64,000 bases of DNA from Sulfurospirillum diekertiae (GCF_011769985.2 NZ_CP039734.2:620001-684000); one strand, 5' to 3'. Positions 18,211 to 28,464 are shown, counted from the first letter of the stretch. Notes: generated by a model not told the origin, from the sequence alone. Numbers and translations are program-made.

Positions 18211-18957
18211 TTATTTTACCCTATAAATAAATGCGTTTTTATTGACACTAGAACGAATGAGGCTAAGAGCATTTTCGGCTTCAGCAGACGTTGCATAAGG
18301 TCCAATAAGGAGTTTAACCACTTTATTACCATTGACGACAGTTGCATATGTCTTGCAATCAAATCCTTTTGATTTGATGTCACTGAGTTGCTTTGCATCA
18401 GGAGCTGTCGCAACGGCACCGACTTGAACATAAATACCAGGAGAAACCGTACTACCGCTTGTTGCAGAAGGCGTACTTGGCGCTACTTCGGTACTACGGA
18501 GCATTTGCTGAGGTTTAGCCGCTTCTTTTTTAGGCTCTTCTTTCACTTTTGCAGGAGCAGGTTCTTTGACAGGTGTCGAAGCAGTAGGCGTTGTCGTTGT
18601 TGTCTCTTTAGGTTTAACGTCACTCCCTTTGGCATCTTCTTGTTTTTGTGCTTCTTTATCTTTAAGGGTTTTGATCATATCTTCAAAACTCTCTTTTTTA
18701 GGGTTTTCCTCAATAATTGGCACTTGTTTAAAGAGCTGGTCATCTTTAGGAATTTGCGTCTCTTGCGTTGGCTCAGGTGGTAAAATTAGTTTAGAAGTGT
18801 CTTTCCCTTGATCTTTGTTTGCTACTTTCATACTTGCAAGTGCGACAAGAAATACAAGAATCAAAAAAGCAACCAAAATAAGGATACGTTTCATCTTAAC
18901 GGTTTTATTGTCTCCTTTTTCTAAGACAATATCACTTAATTCATTTCTATTTTCCAT
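18211..18957 (-). CDS. SPOR-domain membrane protein
   Basis: A 248-residue bitopic protein: a cytoplasmic N-terminus, one membrane segment at about residues 26-43 (ILILVAFLILVFLVALASM), a long Lys/Glu/Pro/Thr-rich linker (about 50-170) and a C-terminal SPOR domain (about 172-248, starting GIYVQVGAVATAPDAKQL). SPOR domains bind denuded peptidoglycan at division sites, so a role in cell division or wall remodelling is likely. It corresponds in position to the membrane gene between the DUF1882 gene and aroE of Campylobacter jejuni. The low-complexity linker is typical of the family. Confidence 0.85.
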   Translation of the reverse strand: MENRNELSDIVLEKGDNKTVKMKRILILVAFLILVFLVALASMKVANKDQGKDTSKLILPPEPTQETQIPKDDQLFKQVPIIEENPKKESFEDMIKTLKDKEAQKQEDAKGSDVKPKETTTTTPTASTPVKEPAPAKVKEEPKKEAAKPQQMLRSTEVAPSTPSATSGSTVSPGIYVQVGAVATAPDAKQLSDIKSKGFDCKTYATVVNGNKVVKLLIGPYATSAEAENALSLIRSSVNKNAFIYRVK

Positions 18958-18981
18958 CGGTTCTCCTTAGAATGATGTTGA

Positions 18982-19524
18982 CTACATATGCTTCGACCAA
19001 GAAGCGCCTCGCTCTTTTTGGTACAAGTCATAAGGCAGTGCCAAAATATTAAACTCTTTTGGAAGCTCTTGCGTTGGGAACATTCTCCATTCGCGCGGAA
19101 GCTTTTGAGAGAGCTTTGCTGAAAGCATTTTAGCGATCTGATACCCCTCTTGCAAGGTAGTATGACCTTTATGAACATACAGATGTAGATGACCCTCTGT
19201 TTTACTTTTATACGCAGTAAAATTGATGAATCCCTCTTCTCTAAGCAAAAGTTGTGCCCTATGCCAAAATCGCTCGGTATTTCTTCCATTATAGTCAAAA
19301 ACAATATTTTCGACTTTGTCAAAGTTATTAATCAGTGAATGAGCAACTGTAATTTTTCCATCAAGATGATCTTTGATGATACTGTTGTTCAAAGGCTGAT
19401 CAATTCGCTCATATTTATCAAAAAAGACTCTCCCTCCAAAATCGATCTTTTGGACAATAGCGTCACGCTTGATCCAATAGTGGTCGGTAATCATTTTGAT
19501 GAGAGAGACGTCAATGTTATACAT
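18982..19524 (-). CDS. DUF1882 family protein
   Basis: A 180-residue soluble protein with no signal peptide or membrane segment, recognised as the Campylobacterota-specific DUF1882 family from its start ([20 protein letters not shown]), the central [21 protein letters not shown] region and its place directly after glyA, as in Campylobacter. The function is unknown. Conservation in the lysS-glyA operon of a whole class suggests a basic cellular role, but nothing in the sequence points to a reaction. Confidence 0.75.
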   Translation of the reverse strand: MYNIDVSLIKMITDHYWIKRDAIVQKIDFGGRVFFDKYERIDQPLNNSIIKDHLDGKITVAHSLINNFDKVENIVFDYNGRNTERFWHRAQLLLREEGFINFTAYKSKTEGHLHLYVHKGHTTLQEGYQIAKMLSAKLSQKLPREWRMFPTQELPKEFNILALPYDLYQKERGASWSKHM

Positions 19525-19532
19525 AATTTCCC

Positions 19533-20780
19533 TTAATAGGTTGGTCTGTCATAAATAATAAAGTTACTTGCTAACGTTTTCATTTCAGCTTTGATCTTTA
19601 CATGTAAAGCTTCATCGTTGATATTATCGAGTACATCAGCAATTTTGTTGGCAATAATTTCAAACTCTTTTTCTTTCATACCACGTGCTGTAAGCGCAGG
19701 GGATCCAATACGAACACCACTGGTCACAAATGGGCTTCGTGTCTCGCCTGGTACGGTATTTTTATTAACGGTAATGCCTGCACGCCCAAGTGCTAAGTCA
19801 GCCTCTTTACCACTAAACTCTTTGTTTAAAAACGAAACGAGTACGAGATGGTTATCGGTACCACCACTGACGATGTCATAGCCTCTTTTAATCAGCACAT
19901 CGGCTAAAACTTTTGCATTGGCACGTACTTGTTTTGCGTATGTTTTCCATTCTGGTTTCAGGTTTTCAGCAAAACCAACGGCTTTGGCTGCAATCACATG
20001 CACCAATGGACCACCTTGAATTCCTGGGAAGATCGCGCTATTGATTTTCTTAGCGATCTCTTCATCGTTGGTAAGAATGATACCGCCACGAGGTCCACGA
20101 AGCGTTTTATGCGTTGTTGATGTGACGACATGACAGTGAGGGAATGGACTTGGATGTTCACCGCCTGCGACTAAACCAGCAACGTGTGCGATATCGGCAA
20201 AAAGATACGCACCCACTTCATCTGCAATTTCCCTAAATTTTGCAAAATCAAGTTCTCTTGGGTAGGCACTTGCGCCACACACGATTATTTTAGGTTTAAC
20301 GATATGGGCAATTTCTCTTACTTTATCATAGTTGATGCGACCATCAAGCTCAACGCCATAAAAGAAGCTAGAATAGGTTTTGCCTGAACTACTCACTTTA
20401 GCACCGTGTGTTAAGTGTCCGCCGTGGCTTAAATCCATACCTAAAATTTTATCAAATGGATTCAAAAGCGCTTGGTAAACACCTTGATTGGCTTGGCTAC
20501 CTGAGTTTGGCTGAACGTTTGCATAGGTACAACCAAAAAGTTTACAGACTCTATCAATGGCAAGTTGCTCAACAGCATCAGCAAATTCGCAACCACCGTA
20601 ATAGCGTTTACCAGGATAACCTTCAGCGTATTTGTTTGTAAAAACACTGCCCATCGCTTCCATAACAGCAGGATAGGTGAAATTTTCACTGGCAATCATT
20701 TCTAAATGATCACATTGGCGATTTAACTCTTTTACCGTTAGGTCGTAAATAACAGGGTCAACAGTTTTTAAAATACTCAT
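19533..20780 (-). CDS. glyA: Serine hydroxymethyltransferase
   Basis: A 415-residue PLP enzyme converting serine and tetrahydrofolate to glycine and 5,10-methylene-THF. Landmarks are [19 protein letters not shown] and [15 protein letters not shown] near the N-terminus, the PLP lysine in [16 protein letters not shown], and the C-terminal [19 protein letters not shown]. It starts 2 bases after the lysS stop and lies upstream of the DUF1882 gene. A full 14-bp CTTTACATGTAAAG copy lies near the 3' end at 19596, where it encodes LHVK. Confidence 0.97.
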   Translation of the reverse strand: MSILKTVDPVIYDLTVKELNRQCDHLEMIASENFTYPAVMEAMGSVFTNKYAEGYPGKRYYGGCEFADAVEQLAIDRVCKLFGCTYANVQPNSGSQANQGVYQALLNPFDKILGMDLSHGGHLTHGAKVSSSGKTYSSFFYGVELDGRINYDKVREIAHIVKPKIIVCGASAYPRELDFAKFREIADEVGAYLFADIAHVAGLVAGGEHPSPFPHCHVVTSTTHKTLRGPRGGIILTNDEEIAKKINSAIFPGIQGGPLVHVIAAKAVGFAENLKPEWKTYAKQVRANAKVLADVLIKRGYDIVSGGTDNHLVLVSFLNKEFSGKEADLALGRAGITVNKNTVPGETRSPFVTSGVRIGSPALTARGMKEKEFEIIANKIADVLDNINDEALHVKIKAEMKTLASNFIIYDRPTY

Positions 20781-20782
20781 TT

Positions 20783-22303
20783 TTATTCCTCGTCTTTTTG
20801 TGTTTGTTCATCGGTATCACCAAGGGGTTTCATTGCTGGGAACAGAATAACATCTTTAATCGACAACTCATTGGTGAGTAACATCGTTAAACGATCAATT
20901 CCTAGCCCTTGACCCGCAGTTGGTGGTAAACCGTAGCCTAGAGCATAGACATAATCTTCATCCATTTCATGGGCTTCATCGTCACCTGCATTTTTAGCCT
21001 GCAACTGTTTTGAAAATCGTTCATATTGATCGATAGGATCATTAAGTTCGTTAAATCCATTGGCAATCTCACGCCCGGCAATGAAGAGCTCAAAACGCTC
21101 TGCAATGTTTGGATTGATTTCGCTTCGACGTGCAAGTGGGCTGATTTCAATTGGATAATCAATGATAAAGGTTGGATTGATGAGTTTTTCTTCAACAAAC
21201 AGATCAAAAAGTTCTTCATAGAGTTTGCCAAGGTTTAAATTTGCGTCAACACTCAAACCTTTGTCTATAATATATTTCGTAATTTGGGCACAATCATCAA
21301 GAATTTCATCTGGAACGCCACCGATTTCACTCAGAGCAGTTCTAAAAGCAATTTTTTGGAATGGTTTTGAAAAATCAATTTCCAAATCTCCATAAGGGAG
21401 TTTGCGTGGAAGTTTAAGTTTCTTTAACAACACATCAAACATTTCTTCGGTGAGGCGCATTAAATCATGGTAATTATGGTATGCCCAGTAAAATTCGATC
21501 ATGGTAAATTCAGGGTTGTGTGTTTGATCCATGCCTTCATTTCTGAAGTTACGGTTGATTTCAAAGACGGATTCAAAACCACCGACGACAAGGCGTTTGA
21601 GGTAAAGTTCTGGCGCAATTCTTAGGTAGCGATCAACTCCTAAGGCATTATGGCGCGTAATGAACGGTTTTGCATTTGCTCCACCTGCGATGGGGTGCAT
21701 CATAGGAGTTTCAACTTCTAGAAAGTCACGTTCTTCAAAGAAATGACGAATTTCACTGACAATTTTACTTCTAATTTTAAAAGTTTTACGTACATCAGGG
21801 TTCATAATCATGTCAAGGTAGCGTTTGCGATAACGTAACTCTTTATCTTGGAGACCATGGAACTTTTCAGGAAGAGGTACTATTGACTTGGTTGCGACTT
21901 CCAATGACTTTACATGTAAAGAAAGTTCACCTGTTTTTGTGACAAAAGGAAAACCTGTGACACTGATAATATCACCGACTTCAACCAGTTTTTTAGCTTC
22001 ATCAAACCATGCATCACCAATAGACTCGCGACTGAAATAGATTTGAAGCACACCTTGCTCATCTTCAATTTTTGCAAAAGCGGCTTTCCCCATATGGCGT
22101 AAAAATTTGATACGTCCCACAACTGTATTGTTCTTGTTCTCATCGCGTTTGAGTTCACTCTCTGCAACATATTCATAGCACTCTAAAAACTCTTTGGTGC
22201 TGGTGTCTTTGATAATATTATGCCTATAAGGGTTATGTCCAAGGGCATGTAGCGCCTTTCCCTTTTCGATGCGTTGTTGTTGGTATTGGTCTTGAAATAT
22301 CAA
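20783..22303 (-). CDS. lysS: Lysyl-tRNA synthetase (class II)
   Basis: A 506-residue class II synthetase: an OB-fold anticodon-binding domain (about 50-170, [21 protein letters not shown]) and the catalytic core with motif 1 ([22 protein letters not shown]), motif 2 ([20 protein letters not shown]) and motif 3 ([17 protein letters not shown]). A TTG start at 22303 is proposed ([15 protein letters not shown]): AGAGGACG lies just upstream and the length then matches the family. The ATG at 22360 would run 41 bases into fur and add an unrelated N-terminus. One 14-bp palindrome copy is at 21908. Confidence 0.95.
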   Translation of the reverse strand: MIFQDQYQQQRIEKGKALHALGHNPYRHNIIKDTSTKEFLECYEYVAESELKRDENKNNTVVGRIKFLRHMGKAAFAKIEDEQGVLQIYFSRESIGDAWFDEAKKLVEVGDIISVTGFPFVTKTGELSLHVKSLEVATKSIVPLPEKFHGLQDKELRYRKRYLDMIMNPDVRKTFKIRSKIVSEIRHFFEERDFLEVETPMMHPIAGGANAKPFITRHNALGVDRYLRIAPELYLKRLVVGGFESVFEINRNFRNEGMDQTHNPEFTMIEFYWAYHNYHDLMRLTEEMFDVLLKKLKLPRKLPYGDLEIDFSKPFQKIAFRTALSEIGGVPDEILDDCAQITKYIIDKGLSVDANLNLGKLYEELFDLFVEEKLINPTFIIDYPIEISPLARRSEINPNIAERFELFIAGREIANGFNELNDPIDQYERFSKQLQAKNAGDDEAHEMDEDYVYALGYGLPPTAGQGLGIDRLTMLLTNELSIKDVILFPAMKPLGDTDEQTQKDEE

Positions 22304-22319
22304 AATATCGTCCTCTTTT

Positions 22320-22790
22320 CTAATGTTTGCTTTTTTGTGCACACTCTTTGCAAAGACCACGCAGTTGCATTAAATGGCTGGTAATGATGAAATGGTTTGC
22401 TTGCGCAATTTCAAGTTGTAGTTGTTCGATTTTATCATTTTGAAATTCGATAATCAGCCCGCAGTTTTTGCAGATCATATGATCATGGTGGGGTTTATTG
22501 GCAAGTTCAAATTTTTTACCGGCAACACCAAATGAGATCGATGTGACCATGTGAGACTCTTCAAGCAGATTCAGTGTACGATAGACTGTAGCAATCCCAA
22601 TATTAAGCTCTGGATACGTACTTCGAAGAAAAATATAGAGATCTTCGGGTGTAAAGTGCTCATCTTTTTCATAGAGTGTTTTTAAGACGACTTCACGTTG
22701 CTTGGTAAATTTTAAACTATTGTTTTTCAATAACTCTTTAAAGTTTGAGAGTAAGGAGTTATATTCAAGATTTTCAAACGTACTCATCAT
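22320..22790 (-). CDS. fur: Ferric uptake regulator Fur
   Basis: A 156-residue Fur protein, the iron-responsive repressor. The winged helix contains [15 protein letters not shown] and [15 protein letters not shown], and metal-binding residues lie in [18 protein letters not shown] and the C-terminal CKECAQ (two CxxC motifs, a structural zinc site as in Campylobacter and Helicobacter Fur). The start is the first of two adjacent ATGs; either could be used. It lies between cvpA (8-base gap) and lysS (16-base gap). FurR-type autoregulation cannot be judged from the short upstream gap. Confidence 0.93.
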   Translation of the reverse strand: MMSTFENLEYNSLLSNFKELLKNNSLKFTKQREVVLKTLYEKDEHFTPEDLYIFLRSTYPELNIGIATVYRTLNLLEESHMVTSISFGVAGKKFELANKPHHDHMICKNCGLIIEFQNDKIEQLQLEIAQANHFIITSHLMQLRGLCKECAQKSKH

Positions 22791-22798
22791 GACCTCTT

Positions 22799-23332
22799 TT
22801 AAGGGTTAGTTTTCTCTTTAGGTTGCAAATTCTCAAACATGGTGTTGGTATCAAGTTTGACAATATATTTGCCAGTTTCTAAAAAGAGTGGAAACATCAT
22901 GCTGTTAGCAACGTAGGGTTCAATTCTTGATTTAATGAATTCAATATTGGTTAATGTGACTGCCAAAACAGAAAAAACTAAGAATATTTTCATGCTGCCT
23001 ATGACAAAACCAGCCAATTTATCAAACATACTAAGTCCACTCAGACTTAAGGCTTGCGCAATAAGATAGCCTAAAAAGATACACGTAATCCAAAAAACAA
23101 TCAAAACCGCAATAAATCCAAAAAGGTATAAAGATGCTTGATTGTTAAATGCAAAAATATGATCACTAATCATTTTACCTGCTTCATGCGCATAACGCGA
23201 AGCAAAGTAGATACCACCAATAATGCCTAAGAGACCAAAAACCTCTTTTACAAATCCATTAATAATGCCCTTAATTCCCAATATCAGCACTAAGGCAAGA
23301 GATATAAGGTCAAACATCGAAAAATTTGCCAT
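22799..23332 (-). CDS. CvpA family membrane protein
   Basis: A 177-residue protein with about four hydrophobic segments ([66 protein letters not shown]) and the conserved GxxNGFxxE and DKLAGFVIG features of CvpA (colicin V production) proteins. The molecular function is unsettled; family members are linked to envelope stress and bile resistance. It directly abuts the GGDEF gene and precedes fur, matching the Campylobacter order cvpA-fur-lysS-glyA. Confidence 0.85.
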   Translation of the reverse strand: MANFSMFDLISLALVLILGIKGIINGFVKEVFGLLGIIGGIYFASRYAHEAGKMISDHIFAFNNQASLYLFGFIAVLIVFWITCIFLGYLIAQALSLSGLSMFDKLAGFVIGSMKIFLVFSVLAVTLTNIEFIKSRIEPYVANSMMFPLFLETGKYIVKLDTNTMFENLQPKEKTNP

Positions 23333-24286
23333 TTAATGTGCGCTCCTAAAACAGTTTTTACCACTTTTTTTGGCTTCGTAGAGCGCTTTGTCCGCTGTAT
23401 CCAAAAGCTCGTCGGCACTCATCGTGCGTTTATGAGAACAAATGCCTGCACTCAGTGTTAGATGGATATCATGATTTTTATACAGTAATTTACTATCGCT
23501 TGTTTCTTTGATAATGCGATCAACGATTTTCGTGGCTTCATCAAAAGAGGTTCGGTTCAAAATAACGACAAATTCTTCACCACCATATCGATAGATACGT
23601 GTTCCCCGTCTAAGTGAATTTTGAATCAGCTTGGATAGAAAGATTAAGGTTTTATCGCCGGCAATATGACCAAACGAGTCATTGATTTGTTTAAAATCAT
23701 CGGCATCGAACATGACAAGATGCATATCCATATCTCTATCTCTACCAACACTTAGTAGTTCTTCTAAGTCTTTAACAAGAACTCTTCTGTTGTGGGCTTT
23801 CGTTAGAGGGTCAATGTTGGATTCACGTTCTAAGCGTTCTACTTCTAGTTTGAGTTTAGCAATTGTTTCATCGGCAGCTTGAAGTTCATGTAATATTTTA
23901 CCTTGAAAGTTATCAAAAGCCTGTAGAACTTGATGTGTATCGACACTCTCATAATCTTTTTTGATATTGTCAATATTGATAGATGTTTCATCTGAAATAA
24001 ATTTAAGGTTATCATTCGTTTTTACAAACTCTTCTAACCCTTTTTTCATTAAACCAAAGCAAGTTTCACTCACCATTTCTTCTTGTTGTGCATTGGAAAA
24101 AAGGTAACTATGTTTTTTTGTAAGGTCCATCAACTCTGTATCACCGCTTTTTTGCAGTGTCTCAACAAACGTATCGTGATAATATTTTGGATAAGGAGGG
24201 ATGTTTAAACTTTTAAGCTTTGCAAATGTCTCTTCTGCAAGCTGAAAAACCATTTCTGCGATATGATTATTGTTGTTCATTTCCAT
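23333..24286 (-). CDS. Diguanylate cyclase with N-terminal helical domain
   Basis: A 317-residue soluble protein: residues about 1-145 form an alpha-helical region with coiled-coil character near its end, and residues about 155-317 a GGDEF domain with IYRYGGEEFVVIL and the substrate motif FDADDFKQINDSFGHIAGDK, so it is probably an active cyclic di-GMP synthase. The ATG at 24286 is preferred because AAGG lies 6 bases upstream; an ATG 18 bases further out lacks one. It starts the fur-containing run and has a possible own promoter at 24330-24335. Its insertion next to cvpA is not part of the Campylobacter order I recall. Confidence 0.88.
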   Translation of the reverse strand: MEMNNNNHIAEMVFQLAEETFAKLKSLNIPPYPKYYHDTFVETLQKSGDTELMDLTKKHSYLFSNAQQEEMVSETCFGLMKKGLEEFVKTNDNLKFISDETSINIDNIKKDYESVDTHQVLQAFDNFQGKILHELQAADETIAKLKLEVERLERESNIDPLTKAHNRRVLVKDLEELLSVGRDRDMDMHLVMFDADDFKQINDSFGHIAGDKTLIFLSKLIQNSLRRGTRIYRYGGEEFVVILNRTSFDEATKIVDRIIKETSDSKLLYKNHDIHLTLSAGICSHKRTMSADELLDTADKALYEAKKSGKNCFRSAH

Positions 24287-24329
24287 AGGTGCCTTTTTAC
24301 CCATTTTATTTTAGAGTTTTTAATGCTTT

Positions 24330-24335
24330 AGTATA
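24330..24335 (-). promoter_or_regulatory. -10 box before the GGDEF-cvpA-fur run
   Basis: TATACT on the minus strand, 44 bases before the GGDEF gene start. Immediately upstream of it is a small dyad, AGCTT-GAAT-AAGCT (24335-24348), in the place of a -35 element. Confidence 0.4.
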
Positions 24336-24370
24336 GCTTGAATAAGCTGTAATATTAGTAAAATTGCTTA

Positions 24371-25438
24371 TTACATCCCCATATTGTTGAGAAGTTCTTG
24401 TGGCTGGGTAGAGTAACGTATGGCATCATCTTTCGTAATAAGATTGGCTCTAAGGCTTTTCATCATTGCTTGTGTTTGAGTAATCATGCCTGTTTTTTGT
24501 TGGTTAAGCTGCATTTGCGAATAAATCTGATGAATTTTATTTTCACGAATTAAGTTGGCAATAGCTGAATTATTAATCATAACTTCATGGATCGCAACCC
24601 TTCCTCCTCCGACTTTTGGAAGCAAACTTTGCGAAATGACAGCATACAAAGATGTTGCAAGCATATTACGTACTTGTACCTGCTCAGCTCCTTCAAAACT
24701 ATCAACAATTCTATTGATGGTTTGAACTGCTGAATTAGTATGAAGTGTTCCTAAAACCAAGTGTCCCGTTTCTGCAGCCGTAATGGCCGTACTGATGGTT
24801 TCTTGGTCACGCATCTCACCCACGAGGATAATATCGGGATCTTCACGAAGTGAAAATTTGAGCGCTCTGGCAAAACTTTTAGTGTCTTCACCTACATTTC
24901 GATGTGAAAACAGACATTTTTTATTGGTATGAATAAATTCAACAGGATCTTCAATGGTAATGACATGGCGGTGCTCAAAGAGGTTTACTTCATTTAAAAG
25001 TGCTGCTAGTGTTGTTGATTTACCACTTCCTGTAGGTCCAGTGACCAGAATGAGCCCTTTTTCTCTCTGAATAAGTTCTTTAAAAACAATAGGAGTATTG
25101 AGATCATCTAAGGAAGGGATATCAATAGGGATAATTCTAAAGGCTGCTGCAAGTTCGCTGTTGATTGTGTAATAGTAGTTGGCACGAAAACGACCAATAT
25201 CTGGGAACATGATTGCAAAATCAAGCTCTTTTTCTTCTTCAAGTTTTTTCTTTTGCTTATCGGTAATAAGCGTATAACAGAGCTCTTCAATCGTTGTACC
25301 ATTCAGCTTTTCCATATCAAGTGGCACAAGTTTCCCATCAATTCTAATTTGTGGTTCGCTACGCCCAACAAGATGTAGATCTGACGCTTTATAGGCTACC
25401 ACGTTTTTTAATAATGCTTTGATATTGAGTGAGCTCAT
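24371..25438 (-). CDS. pilT: Twitching-motility retraction ATPase PilT
   Basis: A 355-residue hexameric secretion-type ATPase that retracts type IV pili. The Walker A box is VTGPTGSGKSTTL (about residue 130), followed by the Asp box (VITIEDPVEF), Walker B (DIILVGEMRDQET) and the His box (GHLVLGTLHTNSA). The PilT-specific C-terminal AIRxLIRE-like motif appears here as NSAIANLIRENKIHQI. No pilin or other pilus gene is in the window, so it is a detached pil gene inserted between gatC and the GGDEF gene. PilT and PilU are hard to separate by eye; the short length fits PilT. Confidence 0.9.
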   Translation of the reverse strand: MSSLNIKALLKNVVAYKASDLHLVGRSEPQIRIDGKLVPLDMEKLNGTTIEELCYTLITDKQKKKLEEEKELDFAIMFPDIGRFRANYYYTINSELAAAFRIIPIDIPSLDDLNTPIVFKELIQREKGLILVTGPTGSGKSTTLAALLNEVNLFEHRHVITIEDPVEFIHTNKKCLFSHRNVGEDTKSFARALKFSLREDPDIILVGEMRDQETISTAITAAETGHLVLGTLHTNSAVQTINRIVDSFEGAEQVQVRNMLATSLYAVISQSLLPKVGGGRVAIHEVMINNSAIANLIRENKIHQIYSQMQLNQQKTGMITQTQAMMKSLRANLITKDDAIRYSTQPQELLNNMGM

Positions 25439-25463
25439 CTTTTAATTCCCCTTCAAATAAACG

Positions 25464-25754
25464 TTATTCAATGATTTTTGGAACGACAAAAAAGCCACTT
25501 TCACTTTGTGGTGCATGTTGTAAAATAGTTTTAATAATTTCATGATTGACATGAGGGATATCTTCACGAAATGGTGTACCACCTGCAAGTGTTGTAAAGG
25601 TTGCTTCTTCACTATCAAGCGTAAGTTCATTAAGATTTTCAACAAAAGAGACAATTTCACTCAGTTGATTAATGACACCTTCTCTCTTTTCATCGCTAAT
25701 TTTTAAAGAGGAGAGTTTTTCCAATTTTTGAAGTAGTTCATTATCAATTTTCAT
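25464..25754 (-). CDS. gatC: Asp-tRNA(Asn)/Glu-tRNA(Gln) amidotransferase subunit C
   Basis: A 96-residue GatC: LLQKLEKLSSLKISDEKREGVINQLSEIVSFVENLNEL is the typical N-terminal helix pair and FREDIPHVN matches the conserved LRxD motif region. The GatCAB complex amidates mischarged Glu-tRNA(Gln) and Asp-tRNA(Asn); GatA and GatB are not in this window, as is usual in Campylobacterota, where the three genes are scattered. It has its own -10 box at 25786-25791 and leads the minus-strand run. Confidence 0.93.
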   Translation of the reverse strand: MKIDNELLQKLEKLSSLKISDEKREGVINQLSEIVSFVENLNELTLDSEEATFTTLAGGTPFREDIPHVNHEIIKTILQHAPQSESGFFVVPKIIE

Positions 25755-25785
25755 GGTTTAAAATCCTTAAATCTTTTAAAAGGTA

Positions 25786-25791
25786 ATTATA
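25786..25791 (-). promoter_or_regulatory. -10 box of gatC
   Basis: TATAAT in the context GCTATAATTACC on the minus strand, 32 bases before the gatC start, within the 151-bp divergent spacer. Confidence 0.55.
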
Positions 25792-25905
25792 GCAAATTCT
25801 CTTTTGGTGGATACTGAAACGATAGTAGACTTCTATTAGTCCCTTTTTATATTTCTTGTGATAAACTTTGCCATGTTTTTAAAAATCGCTTATTAAGGAT
25901 AGTGT

Positions 25906-26487
25906 TTGGGACTTAAAGAGAATATTCAAGCGGTCAAAGAAGAAATTAGCACTGAAGAGCAATTCCTTGAGGGAATGATCAAAGGAGAGCGTTTTTTTAA
26001 TCGCAATAAAAAATATATTATCTCGGCATTAGTGCTTGTAGCTTTGGGTGCTGGATGGTATGCTATCAATGACATCATGTCGCAACAGCGTTTAAAAGTT
26101 TCAAATGAAGCGTATCAAGTTTTATTAAAAGATGCTAACAATACGGCAGCACTTGAAACACTTAAAGCGAAAAATCCAAAGTTGTATACGATGTTTATTT
26201 TTGAAACAGCACTGGTGAAAGGTGACACTGAAGCACTTAAAACAGTCTCTCTTTCTAAAGAAAATCCTATTTTAGCGGATTTGGCAACCTATCAGCTTTC
26301 TCAACTTGATCTTAATGCAACACCAAAAGGGGAATTATTGGCAGGCATGGTGCTTCTTCAAGAGGGATATGATTTACTCAAAGATAAGAAAATAGAAGAG
26401 GCGAGGTTGAAATTTGCTCAGATTGATGCAAATTCACCACTTAAACAGATTGCAAAAAATCTAGAACACTATCAAGGTTTGAAATAA
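25906..26487 (+). CDS. YfgM-like membrane-anchored TPR-type protein
   Basis: A 193-residue bitopic protein: a charged cytoplasmic N-terminus, one membrane segment at about residues 38-54 (YIISALVLVALGAGWYAI), then a helical periplasmic domain with tetratricopeptide-like spacing. The layout and the adjacent BamB-like lipoprotein gene recall the E. coli yfgM-bamB pair; YfgM is an ancillary SecYEG partner. The assignment is by architecture and context, not by clear motif. The TTG start has AAGGAT 5 bases upstream. Its TAA stop overlaps the next ATG (TAATG). Confidence 0.55.
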   Translation: MGLKENIQAVKEEISTEEQFLEGMIKGERFFNRNKKYIISALVLVALGAGWYAINDIMSQQRLKVSNEAYQVLLKDANNTAALETLKAKNPKLYTMFIFETALVKGDTEALKTVSLSKENPILADLATYQLSQLDLNATPKGELLAGMVLLQEGYDLLKDKKIEEARLKFAQIDANSPLKQIAKNLEHYQGLK

Positions 26488-27497
26488 TGAGATACGCAAA
26501 AATTGCCTTTTCACTTTTGGCTTTATTAATGGTTGTAAGCGGCTGTGGTACAAAACGACAATACTTTGAACCAGAATCACTTGCTGGAAAAGTTAGTTAT
26601 GATGATTCATTACCAGGAACAATTATAGATGCAGTGAGAGATGGTGCGACATTGTCTAATGGGCAAGTTATAAATAAAAGTGGTCTAACAAATATCATTT
26701 TACCAGAAGGTTTTGTTTACCTTTCTGAAGATAAAGGTCGTTATGTTGCGGCTTCTAAGTGTGGTGCCGTACAAATTGTTGATGCCAGTAAAAAAGTTCT
26801 TTTTTCTAAAGAATGTAGTGTAGCTGTAGCTTCTGCAGCGCTCAAAGGAAATCTTTTAGCACTTGTTTTAGGTTCTAATGAGCTTGTCATCATTGATATT
26901 AATGATGGCAAAGAGATGATGCATTTAAGACAAGATAATGTGTATGTTTTAGATTCTCGTATTGCTTCTCCGTATTTTTTGGGCGATTTGATTGTTTTCC
27001 CAACACTTGATGGTAAATTGTTAATTGTTGATCAACAAACTAAAAAACCAATCCGTGATGTTGTTGTAAGTAATGAAAAGTTTTTTGGGAATATTATTTA
27101 TCTTCAAGTTTTAGGGGATCGTTTGGTCGCTGCAACAAAAAGTAAAGTTGTCTCCATTAGTCCAAAAGCTATCAGCTTTTTAGAGACGGATGTCAAAGAT
27201 GTGATTGTTCTTGAAAATCGTATCTTTGTTTTCACTAAAGATGGACGTGTCATTCTTACCGATGCAGATCTTAAAACACTTAAAGAGCGCAAATTTCCAT
27301 TTGCAACATTTGCTGGAACTATTTACGGTGATTTTATTTACATGATTGAAAAAGGTGGCTATGTCATTGCAACAGACTTAGATCTCATCTCAACAAATGT
27401 TTATAAACTTCCTGACAGTATAGAAAGTCATGTGTTTACAACAGGTGATGCGCTTTATTATAAAAATCACTTTTTCAAGCTAAATCGTAAGAAATAA
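26487..27497 (+). CDS. Putative BamB-like beta-propeller lipoprotein
   Basis: A 336-residue protein with a lipoprotein signal (LLALLMVVSGCG, lipidated Cys about residue 20). The rest is rich in short beta-strand repeats with alternating hydrophobics (for example LIVFPTLDGKLLIVDQQTKKPIRDVVV and FAGTIYGDFIYMIEKGGYVIATDLDL), as in PQQ/WD-type propellers. BamB is the outer-membrane assembly lipoprotein of that fold; the coupling to a YfgM-like gene supports the idea, but no diagnostic motif is visible. It could be another envelope lipoprotein conserved in Campylobacterota. Confidence 0.55.
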   Translation: MRYAKIAFSLLALLMVVSGCGTKRQYFEPESLAGKVSYDDSLPGTIIDAVRDGATLSNGQVINKSGLTNIILPEGFVYLSEDKGRYVAASKCGAVQIVDASKKVLFSKECSVAVASAALKGNLLALVLGSNELVIIDINDGKEMMHLRQDNVYVLDSRIASPYFLGDLIVFPTLDGKLLIVDQQTKKPIRDVVVSNEKFFGNIIYLQVLGDRLVAATKSKVVSISPKAISFLETDVKDVIVLENRIFVFTKDGRVILTDADLKTLKERKFPFATFAGTIYGDFIYMIEKGGYVIATDLDLISTNVYKLPDSIESHVFTTGDALYYKNHFFKLNRKK

Positions 27498-27517
27498 GAG
27501 TTGGATTTAATACCACT

Positions 27518-27844
27518 ATGAAGGAGATGTTAGAACGTATTTGTAACAAACAAGTCGTTTTTACATCTCTAGAAATGGTGGATCCCAAAATAGTGCTCCA
27601 TACTCGTAAAAAACTTGCTATCTTTTGTGGTACTGATCGCAAATCTTTTTATCACTTAATTTTTCATTCCCAACAAAAGAGTCGTTTTCTTATGAAACAC
27701 GTACAAGAAATTATTGAATTTACGTGTGCATTAGAATCACATTTCCAGCATGCCTATAAGTATAAGCACTTATTAGTACAAGCACCCGTATGTTCAAAGG
27801 CAGCACTCTTACTTCATGAAAATGGTTGGAAGGTTTATGAATGA
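27518..27844 (+). CDS. Conserved hypothetical protein upstream of coaX
   Basis: A 108-residue soluble, basic protein with several His and Cys residues and no signal peptide, membrane segment or motif that I recognise. Its stop overlaps the coaX start as ATGA, so the two are translationally coupled, and it stands between the lipoprotein and coaX genes. A small unknown gene beside coaX is also found in Campylobacter, as I recall. The function is unknown. Confidence 0.55.
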   Translation: MKEMLERICNKQVVFTSLEMVDPKIVLHTRKKLAIFCGTDRKSFYHLIFHSQQKSRFLMKHVQEIIEFTCALESHFQHAYKYKHLLVQAPVCSKAALLLHENGWKVYE

Positions 27845-28464
27845 TTTTATGTGATATTGGTAACTCAAATGCAGATTTTTATCAAGATGGTAAAGTATGG
27901 ACAATACCGCATAAACAATTTAAAGAGTTTGTAGCTACAGAAAAAGTCTATTATATTAGTGTTAGTGAAGCTCTCAAAACTACACTTCAGTCGAAAAATA
28001 ATTTTATTGATTTGGAACCTTTCTTCGAGTTTGATACAATTTATCAAGGCATGGGAATTGATCGTATTGCTGCATGTTCAACAATAAGGGATGGTATGAT
28101 TGTCGATGCAGGAAGCGCAATAACAGTTGATATCATGTCAGGAGGAATGCACTTAGGAGGCTTTATTTTGCCAGGGCTTAGTGCCTATGAGAAGTGTTAT
28201 GCTTCCATTTCACCTCGTCTTATGCTCCCCATTAATCCAAGTATATCACTTGATGCACTACCGCAGAAGACGAATGATGCTATTTCATATGGGGTTATTA
28301 AATCAATTATCATGCTTTTAGAAATTACATGTAAAGATAAAAGAATTTTTTTTACAGGCGGTGATGGAAAATTTTTCTCTAAATTTTTCAGTAATGCGAT
28401 TTTTGATCGTACGCTGATTTTTAGGGGAATGCTCAAAACTATCAAAGATGCACATTTGGAATAG
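27841..28464 (+). CDS. coaX: Type III pantothenate kinase
   Basis: A 207-residue CoaX, the first step of coenzyme A synthesis (pantothenate to 4'-phosphopantothenate). The ASKHA-fold motifs are DIGNSNADFY at the N-terminus (phosphate 1), GMGIDRIAAC (the family GxDR signature) and DAGSAITVDIM (phosphate 2), with GGFILPGL after it. Type III kinases do not use feedback by CoA and are the usual kind in Campylobacterota. One palindrome copy lies inside at 28325. Confidence 0.93.
   Translation: MILCDIGNSNADFYQDGKVWTIPHKQFKEFVATEKVYYISVSEALKTTLQSKNNFIDLEPFFEFDTIYQGMGIDRIAACSTIRDGMIVDAGSAITVDIMSGGMHLGGFILPGLSAYEKCYASISPRLMLPINPSISLDALPQKTNDAISYGVIKSIIMLLEITCKDKRIFFTGGDGKFFSKFFSNAIFDRTLIFRGMLKTIKDAHLE

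Noticed and set aside
18388-18811. Plus-strand frames opposite the SPOR gene
   Set aside because: They reflect the low-complexity Lys/Thr/Pro-rich linker read in reverse (Arg/Cys/Phe-rich) and have no start signals.
22304-22360. lysS start at ATG 22360
   Set aside because: It would overlap fur by 41 bases and add 19 residues with no LysS similarity; a TTG at 22303 has a good ribosome binding site.
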